A stretch of 37,270 nucleotides of DNA from CAYUNA01 sp047629355 (GTDB taxonomy: Bacteria > Bacteroidota > Bacteroidia > Chitinophagales > Saprospiraceae): assembly GCA_047629355.1 (NCBI GenBank), contig JBLHWU010000032.1, positions 1 to 37,270 of the forward strand, in the 5' to 3' direction. Every line of letters starts with the position of its first letter. The stretch's first letter is position 1. Under the pieces are notes generated by a model, which searched no databases, was not told where the DNA came from, and was given only the letters and a program-made list of their open reading frames with translations. Below are positions 30,661-37,270 of this stretch, piece by piece. A program made the translations under genes and the position numbers.

Positions 30661-32991
30661 ATGATTAAAATAAAAATTTTACTCTTCACTTTTTGCGGTC
30701 TTTTTTGCACAGTTTTAGGGCAAGCACAAACGACAGACTTGGCACTCGGACAGTGGAAAGCACATCTACCTTTTCGTAAAGGTTTGCATGTCACACAAAG
30801 CAATACGGATATTTACTTTTCGACTGAAGACGCTGTTTTACGACTGTCAAAAGATGGGACGGAACAGGAAAAACTGACTAAAGTTGAAGGACTTAGTACC
30901 GTTGGTGTACGCACGATTACATATAACAAAGGAGGCGGTGTATTGGTCGTTGTTTATAACTCCGGAGTGATTGATTTGCTAAGCGATGAAGGCATTTTGA
31001 CGGTATTAAACATTCCGCAGAGCGAGATTATTTTGGGTGAAAAAATAATTTACGATATGTTTATGGCAAATGATTCGATTGCCTATTTGGCAACCAATTT
31101 TGGTATTTCAAAAATGAATATCCATACAGGAAAATTTCCAAGTACGACCAAAACACCGCTGGCAATTGAGTCCGTTGTCATTTATAATAATGCCTTATAC
31201 GCCGGTACAGCGGAAGGAATTTATACTGGAAAGTTGGATGGTAGCATCAACATCGACGATTTTAACAATTGGACTTTTTTAGGGGACTCACAAGGTTTTC
31301 CAATCGAATATTCGACCCGTTCACAAGCCGTGTTTAATGATAAACTGTATTTTGAAGCGAATGACTCTGTATATGTTTATGATGAGAACATGGCTTCCTG
31401 CGTTGATTTTCGGGAAGGTAATAAAATCAATTTCTTGACGGCAGAAGGGACAAGTTTGCTCATTGGCTATGAAAATTTAAGCACGGTTAATAGCAGTCGA
31501 GTTGTCTTATTAGATGCCGCAAATAATTTTACCGAGACAGCAAGTCTCTGTGCCCAAAAACCACAATATGCTATCGAAGATGAAGCAGGAGGTGTTTGGA
31601 TTGCAGACCGATTTAGCAACTATAGACAATGGACACCAGGTAGCTCATCTTGTAATTATACAGAAATTGATTCGCCATTTTCCAATAAAGCTAGTGAGAT
31701 TCAAGTTCAAAATGGACAAGTCTGGGTCGCGGCAGGAGGTATTGATTTATCGAATAATAGTGGCTTGGGTACTAATGATGGTACATTTTCCTTCATTGAT
31801 AGTGAATGGCAAGAGTACAATAAATTTAACGTGCTAAGTCAAACTCAAGGCAACGGTTTTTGGAATGATTTAAATACACTCGCTATTCATCCTGAAAATG
31901 GTACAGTGTATGCGGGTTCATTCGATAGTGGTATCGCCGTTTTTGACAATGAAGGCAACTATCAATCTTTTTTTGATAAAAGTAACTCCTCCCTTCAAGC
32001 CGATGTTAATTCTTCTAATGATACCCGTGTTGGTGGTCTTGCCTTCGATGATGAAAATAATTTGTGGGTGAGTAATAGCCGAGCAGATAACCCAATTTCC
32101 GTACTTCGGAATGACGGTACCTGGAAAAATTTCACCCCTCCATGTACTTCTGATGAAACAACTCGGAACATGGCAATTGATGCGTTTGGCTACAAATGGT
32201 TTGCCTTAATGAATGCAAGTTTAGGACTTTTGGTATTCGATGAAGGTGACCTCAACGACGATACTGACGACCGCTGCATGGTCATCACTACTTCTAATTC
32301 TAACCTCCCCACCAATGAAGTTCGCGACCTTGCGCTTGACTTAGATGGCAATATGTGGGTCGGTACAAAGAAAGGGGTCATTGTTTTTGAATGCAATGTA
32401 TTGGACAATGATTGCCCGGGATCATTGCGAATTGTGGATGAAGATAATTTTGGTGCATTTCTTTTAGAAGAAGAAGACGTATTGAGCGTGGCGGTTGATG
32501 GCGCGAACCGAAAATGGTTTGGCACAACCAACGGCATTTTTGTACAATCTCCAAGTGGCGAAGAGAAAATTGCCAATTTCACGACTTCCAGTAGTCCACT
32601 TTTTGACAATACGATTCAAGATATTGCTTTTGATAATATAACAGGCGAAGTTTATATCGGCACTAACGAAGGTCTGCAAGTTTATCGAAGTGATGCAACC
32701 TCAGGTGGACCGACACATGCCTCGAATGTCAATGTATTTCCAAATCCCGTCCGTCCTGAATATACGGGACAAATTGCCATCAGTGGCTTAGCAGAAGACG
32801 CCGATGTCAAAATTACGGACATCAGTGGTTTGCTCGTTTATGAAACGACGGCCTTGGGTGGTCAGGCAGTTTGGGATGGCAGAGATTATACAGGTCGAAA
32901 GGCAAATACGGGCGTTTATTTGGTTTTTTCGACGAGTAAATCGGTCTCGAATCCGAATACGGCGGTGGCGAAGATTTTGTTTATTAATTGA
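30661..32991 (+). CDS. porZ: Type IX secretion system protein PorZ
   Basis: PorZ is part of the T9SS attachment complex at the cell surface, where it binds A-LPS for the sortase PorU. The 776-residue protein has a signal peptide (LLFTFCGLFCTVLGQAQ), then GQWKAHLPFRKGLHVTQ, the hallmark start of the PorZ N-terminal beta-propeller. Propeller blades follow with repeated YAGTAEGIY, VYAGSFDSGIAVFD, NNLWVSN, NMWVGTKKGVIVF, KWFGTTNGIF and EVYIGTNEGLQVY (two-component-regulator type propeller). The C-terminus is a T9SS-type sorting-like domain: NVNVFPNPVRPEY, ITDISGLLVYET, WDGRDYTGRKANTGVYLVF. Domain order and length match PorZ of Porphyromonas. No other T9SS genes are in the window. It may have a hairpin terminator downstream. 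Confidence 0.88.
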   Translation: MIKIKILLFTFCGLFCTVLGQAQTTDLALGQWKAHLPFRKGLHVTQSNTDIYFSTEDAVLRLSKDGTEQEKLTKVEGLSTVGVRTITYNKGGGVLVVVYNSGVIDLLSDEGILTVLNIPQSEIILGEKIIYDMFMANDSIAYLATNFGISKMNIHTGKFPSTTKTPLAIESVVIYNNALYAGTAEGIYTGKLDGSINIDDFNNWTFLGDSQGFPIEYSTRSQAVFNDKLYFEANDSVYVYDENMASCVDFREGNKINFLTAEGTSLLIGYENLSTVNSSRVVLLDAANNFTETASLCAQKPQYAIEDEAGGVWIADRFSNYRQWTPGSSSCNYTEIDSPFSNKASEIQVQNGQVWVAAGGIDLSNNSGLGTNDGTFSFIDSEWQEYNKFNVLSQTQGNGFWNDLNTLAIHPENGTVYAGSFDSGIAVFDNEGNYQSFFDKSNSSLQADVNSSNDTRVGGLAFDDENNLWVSNSRADNPISVLRNDGTWKNFTPPCTSDETTRNMAIDAFGYKWFALMNASLGLLVFDEGDLNDDTDDRCMVITTSNSNLPTNEVRDLALDLDGNMWVGTKKGVIVFECNVLDNDCPGSLRIVDEDNFGAFLLEEEDVLSVAVDGANRKWFGTTNGIFVQSPSGEEKIANFTTSSSPLFDNTIQDIAFDNITGEVYIGTNEGLQVYRSDATSGGPTHASNVNVFPNPVRPEYTGQIAISGLAEDADVKITDISGLLVYETTALGGQAVWDGRDYTGRKANTGVYLVFSTSKSVSNPNTAVAKILFIN

Positions 32992-33006
32992 TTCTATTTA
33001 GTTTTT

Positions 33007-33042
33007 AATGGAAGGGCTGATTTAAAAATCGTCCCTTCCATT
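33007..33042 (+). terminator. Hairpin after porZ
   Basis: AATGGAAGGG and CCCTTCCATT pair perfectly over 10 bp, with further partial pairing inside; the T tract is only TTT, so termination efficiency is uncertain. Confidence 0.5.
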
Positions 33043-33161
33043 TATGCCATATCTACTCTGCTTTTAAAAAAATTGTAAGCCTTTTTCGCATTTTTTCCTT
33101 TCTAAATTCCAATAATTCTCCCTATCTTTCCCTCATTAAGTCATGCGTAAAAAAAATCAAG

Positions 33162-34841
33162 ATGAAAAACGTTCTCTCGGCAGCAATACTGCTACTTGTG
33201 CCACTATTTACCTTTAGTCAAACCGATACTATTCCAAAATCTGCGGTTCTTCACGGCAATAACATCAGTGCAATTGTCAATTCCAATGGGCTATTGTTCC
33301 ACGATTTAGAAAATGGGGAAGGTGGATTTACCCACGATGACTATCCAGGGATTCCGTTGATAAAATCGGTGGGGTTTTGGGCGGGTGCTGTTGACCCCGG
33401 AGGAAATTTGAAAGTATCAGTAATGGATTCTCGTGAAAATGGAAGACGAGATTTTATTCCTGGTTATCTTGACATCAATGACTTTCCTGGTAAGGACTTT
33501 AATTATGTTGCCAAAGTTTCAGGAATAGAAATTCAATCTCATTTAGGAGACTATCATAGCAACGGAATAATTGATTTTCCAATCTCATCAATTTTTCGCT
33601 GGCCAGGTGCTGGGAATCCACATTTTGAAGCCTATACAGGAATGACATTACCTGATTTCACAGTATTAAATTCAGCTCCTTTTTATGATGAAAATTCTGA
33701 TGGAATTTACGACCCTATGGACGGAGATTTTCCTTCTAACGGAATAAACAACTCTTGCTATCAATATGATATATTTCCAAATGAATTACTTTGGACGACT
33801 TTCCATGATGTAAAATTTGATGCGATTCCTTCCAACCACAAATTTTTAAACATAACAATACAACCAACAATTTTCTCTTATAATTGTAGTCAAAACGATG
33901 TTTCTAAAAATACTGTTTATGTCAATTACAGAATTATACATACTGCCGACGAAAGTATTGATTCCTTGTTTTTCGGATTAAATATTGATTTTGATTTAGG
34001 ATGTCCTCTTGATGATTATCTCGGAGTCAGTCCAGAGAACGAGTCGGTTTACGTATATAATGCATCTGAAATTGATGAAGATTGTGATAATTTTTCAGGA
34101 CTTAATGCGACTGCACCAATTTTATTGTGTGATTTTCGAAGAGCTACATTACGTAGTGTAATCCCTCAAGACAATAATGCCCCTTTTCCTGGTATGCAAT
34201 ATCCAAACAGCGATATTGAGCATTACAGGTATTTATCAGGAAGTTGGAGAGATGGTAGTCCTATAGAATTCGGGGGAGATGGTTATCAAGAAGGAACATT
34301 TCCAACTGATTTTATTTTTCCAGACAATCCAAATGACCTAACAGGTTGGTCTGATGCTATCACTACTGCCATTCCAAATGATAAGAATTTCCTTGGTTCT
34401 TCTGGTAATTTGAGCCTACAACCCGGGAGTATTACGAATGTAATGTACGTTTTTTCAGTTGTTCAAAATACACCGATTGATTCGTTATATTCAACCTCTT
34501 ATTACGACCAATATTATGATTATTGGGCAAGAAGTTGTGATGCGGGGATTGAGCCTTGTAATCAATTTACTAATACGGAAGAATATCCTATAGTTCAAAA
34601 TTCAACATTTACACTCTACCCCAACCCAACTTCCAACCTCTTAAACCTTGACTTTAAAACGCTAAAACGTCCAAATAACCTCAAAATATTTGACCTTTAC
34701 GGAAAAGAATTATGGACACAAGAAGAAGCTAAATATACCCAAACGATTGCCATTGATTGGTTACCTGCTGGCGTTTATTTTTTAGAAGCGAATTTTAGTA
34801 AAAATAGCGCTCGCGAAAAATTTATCGTTGTAAAAGATTAG
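33162..34841 (+). CDS. T9SS-exported protein with C-terminal type A sorting domain
   Basis: 559-residue secreted protein: signal peptide (LSAAILLLVPLFTFSQ), a large body without a recognised domain (Asp/Asn/Gly-rich, with DENSDGIYDPMDGDFPSNG resembling a calcium-binding turn, and Cys pairs such as DLGCPLDDY and IDEDCDNFSG). The C-terminal 75-80 residues are a type A sorting domain: FTLYPNPTSNLLNLDF, LKIFDLYGKELW, TIAIDWLPAGVYFLE, REKFIVVKD. This domain is removed by PorU and the protein is anchored on the surface, so PorZ, encoded directly upstream, acts on proteins like this one. The body resembles uncharacterised secreted proteins of the Saprospiria type; its role is unknown. The gene ends at a strong bidirectional terminator. 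Confidence 0.88.
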   Translation: MKNVLSAAILLLVPLFTFSQTDTIPKSAVLHGNNISAIVNSNGLLFHDLENGEGGFTHDDYPGIPLIKSVGFWAGAVDPGGNLKVSVMDSRENGRRDFIPGYLDINDFPGKDFNYVAKVSGIEIQSHLGDYHSNGIIDFPISSIFRWPGAGNPHFEAYTGMTLPDFTVLNSAPFYDENSDGIYDPMDGDFPSNGINNSCYQYDIFPNELLWTTFHDVKFDAIPSNHKFLNITIQPTIFSYNCSQNDVSKNTVYVNYRIIHTADESIDSLFFGLNIDFDLGCPLDDYLGVSPENESVYVYNASEIDEDCDNFSGLNATAPILLCDFRRATLRSVIPQDNNAPFPGMQYPNSDIEHYRYLSGSWRDGSPIEFGGDGYQEGTFPTDFIFPDNPNDLTGWSDAITTAIPNDKNFLGSSGNLSLQPGSITNVMYVFSVVQNTPIDSLYSTSYYDQYYDYWARSCDAGIEPCNQFTNTEEYPIVQNSTFTLYPNPTSNLLNLDFKTLKRPNNLKIFDLYGKELWTQEEAKYTQTIAIDWLPAGVYFLEANFSKNSAREKFIVVKD

Positions 34842-34847
34842 AAAAAC

Positions 34848-34887
34848 AAGTTGCCTGAATGAAATATTTCGGGCAACTTATTTTTTT
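34848..34887. terminator. Bidirectional intrinsic terminator
   Basis: AAGTTGCCTGAA pairs with TTTCGGGCAACTT (one T-G pair), followed by ATTTTTTT on the plus strand and preceded by an A-rich stretch. It lies between two convergent genes. Confidence 0.8.
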
Positions 34888-35630
34888 CAAAAATCACACA
34901 AATGCCCATTCACCTTCAACCACTTCTCCTTTTCTTGATAATCAGGCATCGCCTGCTCCACAACCGCCCAAAAACGATGTGAATGGTTCATTTCAATCAA
35001 ATGTGCCAACTCGTGAATAATCACATAATCAATCACGGCTTGGGGCGCAAAAAGTAGGCGCGTAGAAAGGTTGATATTCGTTTTGGAAGAGCAGCTGCCC
35101 CAATTGGTTTGATTGTATTTCAACTTAACACTACGGATTTCTTTTTGAAAAAACTCGTCATTTAAATCTAAAACACGCTTCGTCACTTCCGCTAAGAAAT
35201 CCTGTGCGACGATGCGACTCAATAAGTGCTTAATCGCTTTTTGCAAATGCAACTCGGTATCTTTATCAGACAGTTTTAAATGAATTCCCTTGTCTTTTAA
35301 CTTAGCACTATGTCCTTGATTGCCCGTAAATTCTAATTTTAAAATATACTCCCGACTCCCAACTTTCAGCACATCGCCCGTTTCATGATTTTTTCCGAAA
35401 AAACGTTTTTTGAGGCTTTCTTTTTTTGAAAACTGCAATTGAACCCATGCTTCAAAACGCTCCATTTGTTCCGTTTGTTGCGTTTTTGTCAACACCGTCG
35501 GCATCCGCATAATCGCGCCGCGCTTGCCGATAGAGAAGCGTATACTGCGCCGCCACTCCCGATGAATCGTGACGGGGAACCTTTTTCCATCAATAGGAAT
35601 CATCGTTTTCTCAATCGTTTTTTTAATCAT
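34887..35630 (-). CDS. YgjP-type (DUF45/SprT-like) zinc metallopeptidase
   Basis: 247 residues of the M48-clan YgjP/WLM-like group. The C-terminal catalytic part has the zinc motif HELAH (206-210) followed by LIEMNHSHRFW, with H216 as the third ligand, and the family ending. Before it is the marker WGSCSSKTNINLSTRLLFAP that typifies the group. The N-terminal half is a beta-rich, basic domain (HREWRRSIRFSIGKRGAIMRMP) found in the family. There is no signal peptide, so it is cytoplasmic. It is 8 bp downstream of a barrel gene on the same strand, probably transcribed with it, although a joint role is not evident. Substrate unknown; the family is often near restriction or DNA-repair genes, which is not the case here. 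Confidence 0.88.
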   Translation of the reverse strand: MIKKTIEKTMIPIDGKRFPVTIHREWRRSIRFSIGKRGAIMRMPTVLTKTQQTEQMERFEAWVQLQFSKKESLKKRFFGKNHETGDVLKVGSREYILKLEFTGNQGHSAKLKDKGIHLKLSDKDTELHLQKAIKHLLSRIVAQDFLAEVTKRVLDLNDEFFQKEIRSVKLKYNQTNWGSCSSKTNINLSTRLLFAPQAVIDYVIIHELAHLIEMNHSHRFWAVVEQAMPDYQEKEKWLKVNGHLCDF

Positions 35631-35638
35631 TATTTCTT

Positions 35639-36652
35639 CTAGTGTTGGTGCGTATTTTCACAGACTTTATTCTTCATCGGTGGCGACAAAAAGATGCCAA
35701 TGCTTCCATAAACGCCATTTGATTGATTTAATTTAGTCTCCACATTCGTTTCCGTATTGTCCACATCAACTTTCAAATTAATCGCATATCCTGCATTGGC
35801 TTCCATCCAAAGCCAGCCTTTAATCCGCTGCTTAAAAGTCAATGTAGTTTCTACACCTGCACGCCGAAGATGAAAAATATCAATTTTTTCTTCCTCCATA
35901 TTTTGTACATCCAAAGAGTAACTTCGACTCGCAAATTGCGGACCAAACAACAACATACTACCGTTTCTAAAATTACGGCGAACTTTAAAACTTAGGGGAA
36001 TCGCAAATTCAATTCCCCATTTATCATTATAAGTACGGTTCAGAAAACCGAAGGGTAAAACATTTAAATTTCGGAAACTTTTAGAATACATCAAGCCAAA
36101 TCCATATTCAAAATTTTCACTTTTTTTAATTCCAAAAACACCAACGCCGCGATAGGTAGCGTAGCGGTCTTGTCCCGTAGAAAACCCAGAATAGTTACCA
36201 GAATAAGAAACGCCGAATCGAAAAGAGGTATAAAGTCTGTCATTCAAGGGTTTTGAAATATAAATTGCTGCTGCTGTCGTTTTTAAATCTCGACCATCAA
36301 TGCTTGCATAGAGACTGGAATGACCAACATCACTTGCATCGAAATTAAACTCCTCAATCATGTACCGAAAACCAATCAATAATTTAAACCCTGGTTTGAT
36401 GATAATTGGAATTTTCAACTTTGAATTGAATCGTATGTTATTTTCGATTTTTGCCGTAGAAATATCGTCGTTTTTAAAGGTGTAATTCGGTTGGATTCGG
36501 TAATCTAACAACATCCCTTTCCCTGGAGATTTATTCAAAACACCAGGCTTGCAAAAATTGACTTCTCCGTCAATAATAAGCGTTTCTGAAATTTCCTGCG
36601 CAAAGGAAAAATGGGCGATAAAAAGAAAAAAGTAGGCAAGGAAAGATTTCAT
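35639..36652 (-). CDS. Outer-membrane beta-barrel protein, function unknown
   Basis: 337-residue exported protein: signal peptide FLAYFFLFIAHFSFAQ, then repeated amphipathic strands (GMLLDYRIQPNYTF, PGFKLLIGFRYMIEEFNF, LYTSFRFGVSYSGNYSG, KWGIEFAIPLSFKV, WLWMEANAGYAINLKV), as expected for a small outer-membrane barrel. The last strand ends YGSIGIFLSPPMKNKV, with a basic tail. The ATG at 36652 is preferred: a longer frame from 36739 would begin inside the likely -7 box. It may be the start of a two-gene transcript with the YgjP-type peptidase. Confidence 0.82.
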   Translation of the reverse strand: MKSFLAYFFLFIAHFSFAQEISETLIIDGEVNFCKPGVLNKSPGKGMLLDYRIQPNYTFKNDDISTAKIENNIRFNSKLKIPIIIKPGFKLLIGFRYMIEEFNFDASDVGHSSLYASIDGRDLKTTAAAIYISKPLNDRLYTSFRFGVSYSGNYSGFSTGQDRYATYRGVGVFGIKKSENFEYGFGLMYSKSFRNLNVLPFGFLNRTYNDKWGIEFAIPLSFKVRRNFRNGSMLLFGPQFASRSYSLDVQNMEEEKIDIFHLRRAGVETTLTFKQRIKGWLWMEANAGYAINLKVDVDNTETNVETKLNQSNGVYGSIGIFLSPPMKNKVCENTHQH

Positions 36653-36736
36653 GTTCAATTTTTTTTTAATCTGGGCATTATTCTTTAAAACAAATGAAGT
36701 TATGGCAAAACGAATCAATCTAATGTATATTTTCAT

Positions 36737-36744
36737 CAAAAGTA
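36737..36744 (-). promoter_or_regulatory. -7 box for the barrel gene
   Basis: The minus strand reads TACTTTTG, matching TAnnTTTG, about 85 bp before the ATG at 36652. No TTG at -33. It overlaps the alternative upstream start, arguing against that start. Confidence 0.5.
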
Positions 36745-37138
36745 GAAATTTTTAATTTGAATCTTAAATAATTGCTAACTCAAATTTTAATTTTTAACAA
36801 AAGAAGTCATTTTCAATACAAAAAAAAGGCTATGCCTTGTTGTTAGTATTTTATACTTAATTAAAATATGTTATTTATAACTATGATTGTTATGTTTTAT
36901 TATTATTACCTGATTGGAACTGCCTTTTCTCTGTCTATAATAGGGAAAATTAATGTAATAATGCAACACAGTATGTCGCATTTAGGACCGCATTTTCCCA
37001 AAAAAAATAATTTGGTACTGACTTTGATTTGTACATTAAAAATAATTGTTTATTATTTTAAGAGAAGAGACAATTAACAATAGACTTTATTTGCAAAAAT
37101 AATCTATATGCACGCACAAGAGAAATAAAGCGCAAAAA
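36745..37138. other. AT-rich gap, no gene seen
   Basis: About 390 bases without a convincing gene. A 69-codon frame (36868-37077) exists but has a biased, unlikely composition. A short GGC-TAT-GCC hairpin lies near 36826. The left end of the transposon that begins at or before 37139 must lie here, but I could not find its inverted repeat because the right end is outside the window. Confidence 0.5.
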
Positions 37139-37270
37139 ATGGATTATATAAAAATACGAAGTCACCCAGAAAGTTTCCAATCACTCACATCTGTGACAGT
37201 TGAGGAATTCGATGAAATGTTAGCCTATTTTGAACGAGAGATTAAATGGGAATTCCGATTAAATTCTCGT
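37139..37270 (+). CDS. Transposase N-terminus, IS5-like, 3' end outside window
   Basis: ATG at 37139 opens a frame of 44 residues that runs off the window: MDYIKIRSHPESFQSLTSVT then VEEFDEMLAYFEREIKWEFR. This resembles the N-terminal HTH_Tnp_4 region (usually written as 'HP..F..LTGLTVEEFD.LL..FE') that precedes the DDE domain in IS5-type transposases of Bacteroidota. The catalytic residues are beyond the window. The length of the match is short, so the IS family is tentative. Confidence 0.65.
   Translation, partial: MDYIKIRSHPESFQSLTSVTVEEFDEMLAYFEREIKWEFRLNSR

Noticed and set aside
30661..34841. porZ and its neighbour as part of a full T9SS operon
   Set aside because: No porK, L, M, N, U or V is present; PorZ is usually encoded apart from the core cluster.
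36868..37077. 69-codon frame of hydrophobic/aromatic residues
   Set aside because: Composition (YYYY, many Ile/Met) reflects AT-rich DNA; no promoter, no recognisable membrane topology or family.

Overview
The window looks like chromosomal DNA from a Bacteroidota bacterium, probably of the Saprospiria/Lewinella type. The evidence is the low GC content, promoter-like TTG-N19/20-TAnnTTTG boxes, a type IX secretion (T9SS) sorting-domain protein and PorZ, a class-typical sdhC-sdhA-sdhB operon, DUF5686 and CarboxypepD_reg proteins, and many small lipoproteins and outer-membrane barrels. No rRNA, tRNA, CRISPR array or prophage was seen.

Layout. 1-4390: the 3' part of a class A penicillin-binding protein, then mnmG (tRNA wobble-uridine modification) behind a textbook Bacteroidota promoter. 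4391-8136: a decay zone. It holds a ParDE/RelBE-like toxin-antitoxin pair (antitoxin split by a 223-bp MITE, toxin frameshifted), an intact HD phosphohydrolase, two gene fragments and a dead IS630-family element. 8137-13992: an Ig-like lipoprotein, lpxK (lipid A 4'-kinase), an outer-membrane barrel and an M48 metalloprotease whose signal peptide is one frame off. 14280-18023: sdhB, sdhA and sdhC as one minus-strand operon with a clear promoter and terminator. 18156-21998: a candidate small RNA, a CarboxypepD_reg protein and a large DUF5686 outer-membrane protein. 22104-25384: three overlapping lipoprotein genes downstream of a MoxR ATPase. 25597-30384: a Bax inhibitor-1 membrane protein, a PaaY-like gamma-carbonic-anhydrase-fold protein, a truncated DUF3857/3858-type protein, a lipoprotein, nadD and a lipoprotein phosphoesterase. 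30475-36744: PorZ, a T9SS cargo protein, a YgjP-type metallopeptidase and another barrel. 37139-end: the start of a transposase.

Working together, many of the genes serve the cell envelope: peptidoglycan synthesis (PBP1A), lipid A (LpxK), export and anchoring (PorZ plus a cargo protein), periplasmic or outer-membrane proteases, lipoproteins and barrels. sdhCAB supplies quinone-linked respiration; mnmG and nadD are housekeeping genes.

The least expected content is non-coding. A dispersed structured repeat occurs in three copies whose stems differ in sequence but stay paired. Several other hairpin repeats sit in gaps or inside the first codons of lipoprotein genes. The antitoxin split by a MITE has an exact 8-bp target duplication, so the ancestral frame can be reconstructed. 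I did not find a clear new multi-gene defence or biosynthetic system.
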